This document shows, piece after piece, positions 11,379 to 24,500 of a stretch of DNA of 64,000 nt. Below the pieces are notes generated by a model. That model saw only the letters and a program-made list of their open reading frames with translations. It was not told the origin of the DNA and ran no database searches. The stretch lies in NCBI GenBank assembly GCA_964036155.1, contig OZ038422.1, forward strand, positions 57,311,201 to 57,375,200, read 5' to 3'. Position 1 is the stretch's first letter, and each line of letters starts with the position of its first letter. A program made the position numbers and the translations under genes. This stretch comes from Diploscapter coronatus (Eukaryota > Nematoda > Chromadorea > Rhabditida > Rhabditidae).

Positions 11379-14300
11379 CTATTGAGATTCGAAGTACTTT
11401 TTGAGTGCCTCGAGAGCCCTGCCCCTGTGGCTGATCTGGTTCTTCGTGTCCTTGTCCATTTCGGCATAGGTCTGATCGTAGCCATCAGGCTGTAATTCGA
11501 CAAAGTATATATGGGAAATCTTCTCTAATAAATTTAACGTAAGTTTCGTTTTCAGGACATTTAAATAAAAACTATCAAAATAATAAGGGGTGAAATCTAT
11601 AAAATCTGGATAAAAATCCATATACCAAGAAAATGGGATCCCATCCGAAATTTCTGGGTCCTTTAGGAGAGACGATCTTTCCATTGCATCTGCCCGAGAA
11701 TACGTGAATCGGCTTGTCGACACCCTCGCTGTAGGCGAACACGCACAACGCATAGGCGGATTTATCGGGGAAGTCGGCTGAAAACGATGAACTTCATTAG
11801 AAATTAGTGTGAATATCCTAATGGGAGTGGGGAGCCTTATAACACAAGTGTCCAATTTTGTTACAAAATTTAGCGGAGAATCATTGATAAAATTTGTGAA
11901 TAATTAAAAACTCGAGTTCGAAATCGTCTCACGCTCAGTCTCTAATAGCGTAAACTTTGATTCCGTCATATTTAAATCCAAATTTCAACCTCTACTCATC
12001 TTTTTTCTTTTTAAAATTCGTGTAGGCATGATTATAAAACGAAAAAATCTAGATGAAATTGAATGAGATGAATAGGAAGCTTTGTTTGGAAATTTATCGC
12101 ATTCGACTTTATAGAGAATAATAAAAAGACCGTCTCACCCAACATCCTGGGCAATCCATCGGCAGTGAGCTTCTTGAGGAACCATTTGATGTACGGGCCA
12201 GGCAGACCTCCGAATGCATTGAAGCACAGACTCGTGTCCTCCACCTGCAATTAACCATTCTCAGTCATTGCAATATCTGCATGATCATCGCACCAGAACA
12301 GGCCCTTTGATGATGGCGACAGCCTCCTCGCATTTCCTCTGCGCGATGTACTCGGGCTCCCCCTGGAACTCACTCAAGTCGATGTTCACTGATTTCACCT
12401 GCAAATTCGATCATTTCATTGTGTTTAGAGCTTAATTTAAAATATCCAAAACGATAACGCGACACATAACGAAAGTCCAATTACAGTCTTTAGATATTGT
12501 ATGAAAGATGATATTTATTTCTTTTCAATAATATGGTACAGGACGGAAAATAAACTGCTAGTATGACAGAAGTTAACAACGAACAGGAAGAACTAGTAAA
12601 AAAGATGAAATGATTGACAAGGAACTTCCCAATTCGTTCATTCCTCCTCCGCTCCACTGCTGCTGTTCCTCCTCCAACTGCCCTTCTTGTGTCTCTGCAC
12701 TCTGAATACGTCAAACAAGTGAGCAGGCAGCCCCTGCCCGTCTGCAGATTGACCACCCAGTCGCTTCTCGGGCGTCTTGTAGGACGACATCACGGGTGGA
12801 GCTGGCGATTCGAATCTCTCGAGTTCCTGAATAAAGGAAAATATTATCATGAAATGATGAAGTTTTGTGAAAACCGTGTGAAGATCACGATCTTTACAAA
12901 CTAAAACAAAATTCAGAAAGTTTTCGATGATTTGTAAGTTTTAGAAAATTGATATAAAAATCGAAGTTTCTGATCATTCAAGAAAAAGATTCAAACAAAC
13001 CCGTGCAGTGCTGGGTTTCTCCTTATTGCTCGACAGTGCTCTGCGAAAACCAGCGATGGGAACGATTTCCGAGTCGAGTCTGGATGGCTTGTAGCGACCA
13101 TGAGTCTTCGCTTCTTCGAAGATCGGCCAAACAGGGATCAACTGGGACTGAGCTGTTTTGCAAAGGAAAGAAATGAACGGCCTAACCTTGATACCGTATT
13201 CCATCTCGATCTTGCGCTTCTGCTCGAATTCATCCATCACTCTAAACGTGGTCAGCTTCTTTTCGCTCTGCCTCCTCTTCACAAGTCGAGCATAGCGAAA
13301 TTCGCTGCTGTGACCGCCTCCGAACAGATCGACTCGGGGTCTGGAAGTGAAAAGAAAAATGACACATGGAAGATAAACGAAAGGAATAGGACGAAGTTCA
13401 ATTTTAAAAGCCTAAATCATAATTATCACTCAAAGCTATTCAAAATTGGAATTTAGCGAGTCATCGAGAGATGAATGAGTGAGCTTGCCTTTTCGTGGAA
13501 GTTGATGGCGAGTATTCCGCATCCTCAGGAAATCCCACCGACTTTCTGTACTCTTCCTCTGTCTGCAGCTGTACTTCGTAATATTCCCCCTCCTCGAGAG
13601 TCTCAGGCCTGCCCCTCTCGAAGTACACCTTCATTCCATACCACTCCGAGGAGTAGCGGATCAGGAGCTCGGGGGATGACAGCAGCAAACCACTGCAATT
13701 AAAGTAGGATAAGGGGCGAGACGGAAAATTCGTATCCCGAAAATTTGAGAAAACGATTCTCATTTTGACTTTTAACAAATTCGTTCAACCCCATCCTAGA
13801 TAAACAAAGTGTATGATAAAACTACTTGAGATTATATATTTTTGAAAAATAAAAATCCGATTTCATGACCAACCTGCAAAGATGCATCGTTTCATCGCTG
13901 ACGTTCTCGGGAGGTCTCTGCAGTCTGACCTGTCCAGGCTGGAGGAAGGGCATGACGAGTCGAGTGGAGGAGTCGCAGAAGAAGGACTTGAATACGCCCG
14001 CCTGTCTGCTGACGTTGTCGACGGCTACAGCAGCAGTCTTCCTCTTTCTGCTGAGTGGCAGATGTCGGGGAGTGTGAGGAGGAGGAGGAGGAGGAGGAGG
14101 AGGAGGAGATTGAGACAAGGGAGGACGGCAGACGGATCGAGTGGGAGACGAGCAGGGGGATACGTCGTCGATGTCCGGATAGAGGGCGCGGGAGGGCAGC
14201 ATAAGTTGACGGGGCAGATGATCGTGGGTGCGCGGGAAAGGAGCACGACCGGAAGATTGAGACTGAAACGAACGAGTGCGAGTGCGAATGCGTGGACTAG

Positions 14301-14564
14301 TCATTCGTGAAGCATACAACGTAGGATTAAACAACAGAACAGATTTGAGATTTTAAAACACGATGTGTTAGAAATCGACGCATTAGTTCAGATTCGAAAT
14401 AGAAAGGACTGTAATTGGACGTTCATATGTTCATCGAGTTGTTCAAGCTTTTTTCAGTTATTCTCGAAAAAAAATCGACTTACATCGATCCCCTTCAGAA
14501 TCTGCGTGACTTCGGCGACTTTACCTGCATTTCCACTCACGAAAGACAGGCTGATCCGTGACAT
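11379..14564 (-). CDS. hap-1: Inosine triphosphate pyrophosphatase (ITPA/HAM1 family)
   Basis: Five exons (14484-14564, 12294-12398, 12139-12244, 11626-11777, 11379-11489) give 184 residues. Exon 1 encodes the nucleotide-binding start [19 protein letters not shown]; later exons give [59 protein letters not shown] and [10 protein letters not shown]. The enzyme hydrolyses ITP, dITP and XTP to monophosphates, cleaning the nucleotide pool. Length and spacing across the exon 1/exon 2 junction equal those of the C. elegans protein as I recall it, so nothing is missing between them. Yet that intron is about 2.1 kb and contains another complete gene on the same strand. The stop lies 244 nt upstream of the gro-1 ATG. 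Confidence 0.94.
12638..14304 (-). CDS. Unrecognised proline-rich protein nested in hap-1 intron 1
   Basis: Five exons (13874-14304, 13489-13692, 13187-13340, 13001-13147, 12638-12826) join in phase to 374 residues ending GAEEE. The second intron has a GC donor in the best context for this class (AAAAG|GCAAGC). Visible features: an Arg/Ser-rich start ([15 protein letters not shown]), a polyproline run near residues 70-80, a KRK basic patch, a conserved-looking core ([45 protein letters not shown]) and a KTPEKR motif near the C-terminus. No family was recognised. Low-complexity basic and proline-rich ends suggest a nuclear or scaffold role, which is only a guess. Unlike most neighbours, no clear TTTCAG acceptor precedes the ATG, so its expression mechanism may differ. 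Confidence 0.75.
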
Positions 14565-15333
14565 TTTTCTTGAAAATTGATTAATTTATTTGTTTTAGAA
14601 GGAAGTTTCATAACGATAGTCGAAAGCGTATGAAAACGCAATAATGAAAATCTGAACGAAGCGAGTAAATCCGTCTAAAAGTTTATTCGTTCGAAGGCTA
14701 AAACAACTCTAGAGAATAACGGTATGAGAAATGAGAGGACCGGTATAAGGGAATAAATAGCCTCATACATTTGACATTTGACTTGCAATGGAAGGAATAT
14801 TTGAGCACAAAAGGCAACCAAGTCATACTGAAACTGAACTCGACAATCTAAACTCTAATCACACTATCGCTACATATGGTAACAAAAATTAAAAAAAAAG
14901 AGAGTAATATGAAAAGGTCCCTAATAGATGATATTTGGATATTGAATGGAAAATGAGAAGAAGGAAGATTTGATAACATTGCATAAGATTGCAACTTTGC
15001 AGAGGGTGAGTGATAAGAGGTCAAAGAGGGGAAAGGAAGATGACTCTTTTGGGGACAGAGATGGCATTTCCTTTCAAAGGAAAGGCCGTCAGTTCTGTTT
15101 ATCGAATAGATTAGGAATTTTGCTCTTTTTGAGAAATGCCGTGAAGTCATAGGAGAGTGAACTCATATTTTACCGTTCACAGAAACTTTTTGTCATGAAC
15201 AGAAAGTATGATCAAATGAATTTATCCGAAATTATCTCTAGCGAAAGGGTGAGGCAGTGTGATCATAGTAGAAAGAGGTTTCACACTAAATCTATCCAAT
15301 TTGACCTGCTAGCTGACTGTCTGCTTCTGTTGA
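14565..15333. other. Spacer between gop-3 and hap-1
   Basis: No supported gene in 769 nt. It should contain the gop-3 3' UTR and, if the block is an operon, the trans-splicing signals for hap-1 (TTTTCAAG lies 4 nt before the hap-1 ATG). Confidence 0.5.
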
Positions 15334-18300
15334 TTAGAGAAAATTGACTCCAGCCCCGATGTGGATGCCTGTGTTTTTGCTGTCGCCGGGCAAGCCTTTC
15401 AGAGGGAACACGTAGTTCAGCTCCAGACGGAATATGTTCTTGAACACGAATGTTAGACCTGAAATATAAACATTGTTAAAGTGAAAAATCCATTTTTCAG
15501 ATAGAAAATTCCCAGGATGTAGAAGAATCAGAATGTTTTGATCTGTCTGATATAACTTACTTTTAAGATGTTTCATTCAAAATTCTAAAAAAATATTCTC
15601 TACAATTCCATAGAAGCAGATATTTGAAAAATCTATAGTAATTGAAGAAAAAAAATCGATTTTTCAACACTTTATGAACCTTGACCAGAAAGAGCAAAGA
15701 GAGCAAAACATTATGAGAATACAATTGAAATAAACTCGTTGAAACTCGATAAAGTTCATGAATGCTAAGCATCAATCAATGTCAAAGAAGACTATTTCTA
15801 CTATATAATTTTGAATTCTTTGAGAAAAAAGCGCTTACCCAATCCAGCAGAGACTCGCTGTGTGTCCTGCAAATCCTGCAGAGGCGTTCTGGATGCGACT
15901 CTAGCCACACTTCCCACTGCAGCGAATGCGTGAGCATAGAGCATGTCCTTGGGGTAGAGCGAACGGTACAAATGGAACACTGAGGCTGCGGCTGTGCCTC
16001 CCCCCAAGGAGGAATTCTCCACACGGTGCTGAAAGAATAGAAAATTATACAAATTTACAGAAGTTTGAGTGAACCTTATGATAATATCTATGCACAAAAT
16101 GAAGTGAGTTTTCTGTTTCCGATTACCTTTCTCCCTGTGTTGCTAATAAGGTTTATTGGAAAATATTGTAAATCTTTTACACATCACCGATTTGGAAAAC
16201 TCGCTAGCTTGGAATAGAAGTTGCATTTTTATATAAATACAAAGTGACTAATAGGTTTCCAATAAGTCGATTAGAATGCCACGAAATATCATAAACGAGC
16301 TTACCCCAATCGAGTTGAGAGCGAATCCCCGCAAATCGGCCTGCCCTCCCAGATAGACTCGATCCAGAACGTGCAGATCTCGGCTGCCGAGTGGCTTGAC
16401 AGACTTGAGCTGGGCGGACATCGCCATGATCAGGCCGAGGGGAAGCTGATGGGAGGCCTGCGCGAGTTGAAAGAAACAATGAGGAATACTTCAAGAGAAA
16501 TTACCTGGAAATCCATTTGATGTTTGAAGAAAGCAGCATCCCCAAATGGACCAGCCACTTCAATGCCATATCGAGCTGAGAATTTATTAATTATTTCGGG
16601 AAACATTGAACCGTTCTTTAAATCTTATCGGTAAACTCGTTGTAAAAATAACTCAGATTTGGTGCTTTTTCTTATTTAATTTCTTAAAGATGACCTACTT
16701 ATCACAAACGATAAGATATTTAGGAACTTTTTTAGGGTACCGATACAAATCTGATATTCTGATTTGTTTTCTTTTCAGAAAAAAGAAACTTTTACATAAA
16801 ATATATCGATATTTTAAAATAAAAAAAAACATGGAAATAGGACAATATTTTTACCAAACAACCCCTTTGTAGCGAGAATAGGCCTGTCGCGGTTGTCGAA
16901 TGCAATGGCACTCTCGAGCGAGAATTTGAGAGTGTGGCCGGCATGCTCGCGCACGGGGAACACTGTGTCGTCTGTTGGCCGCAATGTTCGCCAAATCTCA
17001 AATTCAGAAAATAAACAGCATATTAAATTTGGAGAAAAAAACCTACCGAATTTAGCCGAACTTCATTATGCAATTTCTTGTTCCACAACTGCCCTCTGTA
17101 CTGTAAAATGAACGCATTCTCCTCGGCATTCGACAAATTCCATGGCAGAAAGGCGAGGGACCTGAAAAATCAAGTACACAAATTAGAAAAGAAATGTCGT
17201 CTCTAGCCTGTAAACGCTCGCCGACACATTTGAATACTTCTGCCACCCCAGGAACGGTTTGATGAAGGATAAACTGAAGCAGTGATCGCCCTAAAAACAA
17301 CTATCGGAAATTGAGCAAGGGGTTACTGTATTATAGTTTACCAAAGCCACCCCATCATCAACGATTTGCAAAATTCGCCAAAGTTTAGTGTTAGAATAAG
17401 AAAAGACGTGACGAATTTTACAAACTCGTCGTGGTGGTAGTAGTCATTGGTAAATTATATGCTAGTCTAGAAATGCATTTATTTGAAAAAATAAGACTTA
17501 GAAATTTTAAAACAATGTTACCACGAGTTCATACCTTGATGGTGTAAGAATAGGATGAATTGACAGCCTCGCCCCTGCCGAAGAGACTCTGTCTGCCCGC
17601 GTTGAACGACACGTCCGAGTCGCCGTTCGTGCTGATTCCCGCCTTCATTCCTGCTGTTATCCTCTGAAATACAATGATTAGTTAGCAATTCATTCATTCA
17701 TTTACTCACTTTCGGTTCCTTGACAACGAAATTGACGATGTATCCATCTCTGTTGTCTGGAGATGTGTCGATCAACGGAACTGCTTGATCCAGAAGGCCG
17801 ACTTCCTAAACTCGTTCTTTGTAAATTCTTCCCGAATTCCATTCCCATCTCATTGTCAGGCATTTTACTCGTGATAAAAAAATGATTTTCAATTTAAAAA
17901 CAACTAGTTTATTTTTTAACTCCTACTCACATGCATGTGTTTGGCAGCTAGATTCGAGTTGTGGATGAGTTCATCGAGCGTTCTGCTCCTGTACAATTCC
18001 GATACCTGCAAATATTCCTCTTTTTCAATCCTAACTCGATAACCTCGAACCTCCTTGACAAGCGCGTCATTCTTGGTGATGTGGACTCCATGGAATTGCA
18101 CTGCTTCCACTATCGAGGGAGTCGCTGCTGCTTTGTCGATCACAACCGAGGCCTGCAAATACGAGATAAATTCTTTTCAAAAGCTTAGAGATTTGTTTGA
18201 AATTTTCAAAATTCATTTTGGTGGACAAACTTGCAAATAAATAACCGCAATCGCAGTCGCAGTGTGATTCGATTCCGATTGCGATCTTAAGACTGCGGTT

Positions 18301-18462
18301 GGCAATTTTTAGAAAAAGTTGCAAGTCTGTTGGTGGAAAGTGGATGATTGAATTTTTTACTATAAATTTATCGAGTTACGAATCTTTCAAGTTAGACACT
18401 TTTATATCTCGAAAAAAAAAAACCCCCACCTTGTGAAAAGTCTTATCCGGTTTTTCCCTCAT
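15334..18462 (-). CDS. gop-3: SAM50/SAMM50 outer-membrane beta-barrel assembly protein
   Basis: Twelve exons from ATG 18462 to TAA 15334-15336 give 437 residues in consistent phase. An N-terminal POTRA-like region ([15 protein letters not shown]...SRTLDELI) is followed by a beta-barrel with family landmarks: [33 protein letters not shown] and the C-terminal beta signal HIGAGVNFL. The protein is the core of the SAM complex in the mitochondrial outer membrane and inserts beta-barrel proteins. The intron after SASVY (donor at 17207-17206, AG|GCTAGA) is GC-AG; no GT alternative keeps the frame. A 45-nt intron interrupts the POTRA region. A TTCAG acceptor lies 28 nt before the ATG. The first exon (11 residues) is the least certain part. 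It starts 210 nt after the gop-2 stop. Confidence 0.92.
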
Positions 18463-18672
18463 CCAATCTGCCTCTACTCAATTTTTACTCCTGAACAATT
18501 CACATTAGAAAAAATAAAGGACAATGTTTGAAAATATTATCGAGTTTGAAAACTCGTATTTGGAATAATTATTCAATTTCACTAACTAACAATGTTTATA
18601 ACAACCGGGGGGATAAAACTGTAAACGATGAAAAAGTAACAAAAAATGAAGTAACAAACAAATTCGTCAATT

Positions 18673-20719
18673 TCATTTCATCCGATTGGCATCTTCTTCA
18701 TTCTCGGCCTCGACTCCGCCCAAATGGATTCTCTCGAGTCGAACCGTCGTCGCAACAGCGTCGTCTGCGTCCTTCTCAACAACCGAGGCACTCAGCACCT
18801 CCTTCTCTTTCAGCACCTAAAATTTACACATTTGTAAGTCGCGAAATTAGTCATAAATGTAGCAATTATTCATCATTTGACCGATACAATAAAAATTCTT
18901 GAATTTGCAATAAATTGTCACTGTTTAAGACATTTCTTTATGATTCTATAAAATAGTTGTCAGACCTAATTTTATATTTTTTCGTTAACGCTAAATGAAA
19001 AATGAGCATGAAATAGTTCTATTTTTTCAAGTTGGTAAGGCAATAAAGCCATTCTGTCTGTACAGAAATTCTGATTACCTCTTCCATCCTCTGCTTCTTG
19101 ATTTCCTCATCCAATTTCTTCTTCTCTTCCAAGACCTTCTCGTACATGGGCACATATTCAGTCTTGTACTCTTCCACGCACTTTCCGATCAATTCCACAA
19201 CTTCCTGCATCCCTTCGCCTGTCGCAGATGAAACGCACACTGAAACGAGTGTCGTGATATAGTTGCAGAATTTAGCGATAACGATATTTTGGAATACCAA
19301 TCCAGTTTATTAATCATCTATTTGGAAAGTTATCCCGCGTTTTATGTGAAAATGTTGATAACGAGTAAATGGCAAAAATGGGTAGCATAAGAGCGGGATA
19401 AACTTCGCAAGAAAAAGATGTTAATTCGAAATAACAAAAATTTACTCTTCCCTTCGAATACTAAATAAAAATCGGAGTTAAAAAGTTTACCAGTCTTGAG
19501 ATTCGTATAGAATTCGTCGAGGACGAGTGAGAGTGACCTGCTGAAGTTGTTCATATAGGAACTGCGAGATTCTTCCAGCGCCTAAAATGTTCCGTTCAAA
19601 ACTTTTTCGAAGAGAAATAAATAATCGACCTCATCGAATTTCTCGAAATCCGTCATCCATTTCTGAGCGAATGTGGGACGAACGATGTCTGCCTTGTTGA
19701 ACACGACGATGAAGGGCAGCTTAGTCCTGTAGAGGATGGAGCAGGCGTAGAGCATGTTGGACATGAACGTGGTCGGGTTCGTGGCCCGGGCTGAGTCGAT
19801 CACGTAGATCACCACCTGAAATGTAATACTACTAATGAATTAGCAAATTTAACTAGCATTCAGAATGCGTGTTACGTCTGCTGATGATTTGAAATGACAA
19901 TTCATTATTCAGTTTTTTTTTTATTTAAAAATGACTTTAGAATGAAACATTTAATTCGTATATACAATAGTTTTCTGACTCACAGTAGGATGGCTGCTGG
20001 CGAGAGTGTCGGTGATGATGCTTCCACTGGCACTCCAGGTGAATGCCTCGATCTGTCCGGGAGTGTCCAACAGACACATGCTGTACGCATTCGAACGGCG
20101 ACGGATCAGGTCCAATACCTGTGCAATACTCTAAATGAAAAGAGCCAAAACAACTGGCCAACCTGATCGAATCTGGTACACATGAGATTGAGGCAGGTGA
20201 TGATGGCTCCATTCGGACCGAGGCCGTACGAAGTCATCACCTGCTTGTAGTTCACTGTGTCACGAATGTCTACGTTGGCTGGAAACGGCACCTAAATGTT
20301 GAAGATAATGCTTCGGAATTTTCTTTCATATCAATTTCAAAAATTTTACGAAAACGGAAATGAGGAATGAAAATAAAATGCTCATCATCAGGTATTTTTT
20401 CAATTTATTTAGAGCAAGCACAGACCTTGTTGCAAGCGGGATCCAGATTGATGACATAGGGAGGCGTCTTGTTCGCATGTAGATGCGCTGTCAGTCTCTG
20501 AAACAATCAAATACATCATTTCTTCATTTTCCCTGAATTTACCTGAACGAAAGAGGTTTTTCCGGACCCGGCCATTCCGAGCACGATCACACTGGGAGGA
20601 ATCGACACATCGGGACGGCTCTCTGAAATTCAAAGGATCATTTGAAAGCAAGCAAAAATGTTTCAACCTGTAAAAGTCGCATTAGAAGTGGATGATGTGG
20701 CTGATTCCTGATCACACAT
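18673..20719 (-). CDS. gop-2: GPN-loop GTPase 1 (GPN1/XAB1)
   Basis: Nine exons from ATG 20719 to TGA 18673 give 349 residues. Motifs: P-loop [12 protein letters not shown], the family-defining Gly-Pro-Asn loop in [11 protein letters not shown]3-like [24 protein letters not shown], and the guanine-specificity motif VVFNKADIV. The C-terminus is acidic and charged ([15 protein letters not shown]). GPN1 pairs with GPN3 and is needed for RNA polymerase II assembly and nuclear import. The acceptor TATTCAG lies 1 nt before the ATG, a strong sign of trans-splicing to this start. It sits between gop-1 (879 nt upstream) and gop-3. Confidence 0.96.
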
Positions 20720-21598
20720 TCTGAATAGATAACTTGTTTGAAAAATTTGCATGAAAATGATAAAGATATTTCAGCAGGAATGTACGCGAAACCTTTAGAG
20801 AAACAAGCGTGACGAAATAGTGCATTTTCTTTCGCTAGAAGGCAGAAAAAAAGGAAAATAGCATATACAGATGATCCAATAGGACTCGGACTCTGTGCAC
20901 TACTTCGTCGCGCTTGTTTCTCTAAAGAACTTGCGCACATCTCTGTATTTCAGCGAAAATAACACTGATAACCAAAACGATAATAAACAGCTTCAAATGT
21001 CACATTTAATCACAAACTAATGAAATCGACAAGAATAGGTTACAGTATCCTAAACTACATATTGTAAATATCGACATAAAAATCCACCATACTCTGCTCT
21101 CAAAGAATGGAGAAGAAATATAGATATAAAATAAACCCTAAAATCACATCAGATCACTGGTCAATCGTAAATTTGAATGTAAAACTAGTTTTTGTAAATG
21201 AAAAATGGAAGACCCTAATGTATGGCAAAATCACATTTGAATGGAGTCAATGGGTGGATGAGTTGCATTTCGAAAGAGACTAAGACATTACGTGAGTTAG
21301 AGATGAGAATATTCTTGCAATCGGAAACATGAACGAATCAAAATTCTAATCTAATTAATTCTAGAAAATACCATAAAACTGGCTAAGATAAAATGCTCAA
21401 AATACAGAACCGTACAAACAGCGTTTGAAGGAACAGTATGGCAAAATATTGCATGGATGAATCAGTGAATTTTTAAATAAATATGAGCCCAACCTAAAGA
21501 AGTGCTGTTGGGTCGAGAATTGTGAAACTCAACTTCCAAGAGAAATTGTAATTGTTGCTTTATCTCGGCTCAACAAAACATATCCATTTCCTGTTTGT
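20720..21598. other. Spacer between gop-1 and gop-2
   Basis: 879 nt without a supported gene, the longest gap in the cluster. It contains a near-perfect inverted repeat at 20793-20927 and the probable gop-1 3' UTR. Confidence 0.55.
20793..20927. mobile_element. MITE-like inverted-repeat element
   Basis: The arms 20793-20824 and 20896-20927 (starting CTTTAGAGAAACAAGCG) are complementary over 32 nt with two mismatches, around a 71-nt centre. Both arms carry a GACGAAATAGTGCA-like core that also appears in the element at 58752-58890, suggesting related families. A target duplication is not clear (AAC is a weak candidate). Confidence 0.65.
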
Positions 21599-24500
21599 TT
21601 ATACATGTTTGATGGCACCGACCGAATTGACATTCGAACTTGTTCCTGAGCCAGAACTGGGGAGAGGATCGTCAGGAATTGATTGGGAAGATGAATCTGC
21701 TGCAAGTGGAGGGTGGTCCCTGAGTGATCGGGAGGAGCTCGAGGTTGATGTCTGAATTTTTGTCGTAAATAATAGGAAGAAACATGTTCCAGGGTTCCTG
21801 AAAAATTTCAGTATCTAGGAAATTTCGAAAACCCAGAAAATGACTCTGGTAAGAGAAAGAAACTGGCTCTCCAAGGAACCAAGTAATTCTTTCAGCGCAA
21901 GTTGCAAAAACCAAGAATGATTGTGTTTCGATAAAATAATTGAAAACATACCGATTTCCTAACACTACCAGGCGCACATCCCTTGACAATTCTGAACGGG
22001 TTCCTGGGACTGACCATGTCCTTCCTCTGAATGCCCAGCGCATCGCAAATCGCCTGCAACTTGAGAGTCCTTGCTGTCTGTCGTCCCTTCGTCAGTCTCT
22101 GTTTGGCTGCCATACAGCGAATGTGGTCGTCGAACAGGAACTTAGCCGTCAAAACTGCTTGCCGCTTCTGAATTGCAAAAGTTGAATAGCAAATAGATAG
22201 AAAAATCTTTCTTACTCGATTTCTTGTGGGTTGCCCTTCAACAACAATATGCAGTGACTTACTATCCGTCGAATCGCCGCTGATTTGTGTGTCCTAAACA
22301 TTTACTTTGTTTTCAAAAAAAAAAAGTCGGATGATACCTGAAGCAATCCGACAAATCTGACGACAGCCCACCCAGCTCGTTTGCTGTCCGGCTCGACGAG
22401 GATGAGCTGGAGTCGATCCGTGACGAGGAATCGAGACAATCGATCTCCCGATTTGCTCATCACGATTGTGCACGACAGCAGATCAGAATTGTCTGAAACG
22501 TGAAAATTCGCCAAAAATTCAAAAAGAAAGAAGTAATAAAAATCTTACTCAAGTTGATGCAGTCACCCACGTCGACAGCATCGTCATTGGTCACTTTCAG
22601 GGGCAATTCGTGGTCGGCCTCTCCTGTCATTTCTCGCTCCAGCTTCCGAACGTGCAAATAGAACAGAATGTTCTGAAAATATAAATTGAATTTTGAACTC
22701 TAAAGAAAAGTCGAGTAGAATTGAGTCGAAAAATCTGAGAACGAAAATGGAAAGAGAAGGAACATTTTTGAGCCAGTCCACATTATCCCTCCCTCTTAAC
22801 GCGATATTTTTCTTCTTATCACTCTCCCTAGAACACGAAAAAATGGGTCTTTAGCAACTCAAACTTTCTAGATTTACGCAATAAATACCACTTACAGTTC
22901 GAATTCTCTCTTCGAATCCACTGGGCAGTCGTTTATGCAGAGGCAGTCCGGACATAACAGTATTCGCTGGGGGAAGCAGCAGCTCGTAGCCAATCACGTC
23001 CAGCTTTATGTGATTTACCTGAAATTATATTTGACTTGAATCATTTTTGAACAAATAACCTCAAATTCGGCATATTCGTCTTCGAACCATTCCAGGAAGA
23101 GTTGCTCTGTGTTGACGTAAGGAGCCAGTTTATCCACCAGAGACTGTCTCACTTTCCTTGCTAATTCTGCGATCACATTCGGGATCTGAAATGAAAGAAA
23201 TATTTCTGACAATTATATTTAAAAAAAAAAAAAAAATTCAAAGACATAGAAATAGTCGATGAAATAGCTTACAGCTTCATCCTCGATCGCGAGAAGTATT
23301 TGTCTGGTGACAAGACAAGCCAATTCGAGAGTGATCGGTCTGACCCGATTACCGTCCTTGCCCACGGCATCCACAATTGAGAGCAAGGCATCCATAACTC
23401 GACCGTCGCAATGCCTTTCTTCGGGGGGAGTTTGGAATCTCTACAATGATCACGGGCTCTGCGTACACTACTGTTTCAAAATATTCAAATTCGACCTCTT
23501 CAGCCTCACTCGGCGTGCCAGTCTGTGACCGCATTCTGCCCTCTTCGTCCAAAGCATCCAAGCCTTCATCTGCACTGTTCGAATTCTCGCCTGCATATAT
23601 TCAAATATTCTTTCACGAATGAAAATAACTCTTCGAACCTTGTGCCACCTCGATCCCTTTCTGCTCAGACATGGTGGCCTTCCTTTTCCTCCCACTCTCG
23701 TTTGTTGTAGCCCTACTTCGTTCTTTAATCACAGGCAAGTTTGCAGCCGACAGCAGCTCTCCGACATCGCCTAAAGAATGCGTTGAACTTTTAATGTGCT
23801 ATCTGAATGAGTGAGAAAGTGGAATTGCATAATCAACCGCTTATTACCTCAATTTTATGGACAACTCATTAAAACTTGTTGTAACTGAATATTTGGAAAA
23901 AAAAATGTTAGAGCATTCCATTTTGGGTTTCTGGATATATTCACCATTTACTCCCATTTCTATACACACATCTCACTCACTCATTTTCCAAGAACACCAA
24001 AGTGAGATGTTCTAATAAGTTTTAACGATCTGCCGCCTTTTCTGACTGATTTGATCAGAATAAGAAAAGGGTAAAACTTTAACAAAAACGGACTATCACT
24101 ATCACATTTGACAAAACGACGTTTCACTTACTTTCTAAACGAAGATGTTCATGAAAAGGTTAATTAATTTTCAAAGGGAGAAAATACCCACCTTTGTTCT
24201 GGAACATTGCATAGATGAGCATGAGTCCATAAAAGGCGAGGTAGTCGTCGTTACGAGAGGAGTCGAATGCACACAGCAGGGTGTCGAAGAAGGTGCTGAA
24301 GTAAATATAATTGAAAAATTACAACGAAAGACATGATTTTATATTTCTAGTGAATATTCGATCCTCTTCTAAATTGTCAATTATTCCCCATCCAAAATAC
24401 GTTCTTCACAATCGACTAACACATAAATTCTCCTAATAACAACAAAACAAAGAATATTCTATATACCTCGATTCTTCTCCAGACTTCGTGGGTGGGATGG

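Noticed and set aside
13882..14310. 142-residue plus-strand Arg-rich frame
   Set aside because: Antisense of the polyproline exon of the nested gene; the arginine run is the complement of the proline codons.
18153..18429. Alternative gop-3 start in the frame beginning at about 18220
   Set aside because: That ATG frame enters the next exon out of phase; the exon 18430-18462 ([11 protein letters not shown]) joins in phase instead.
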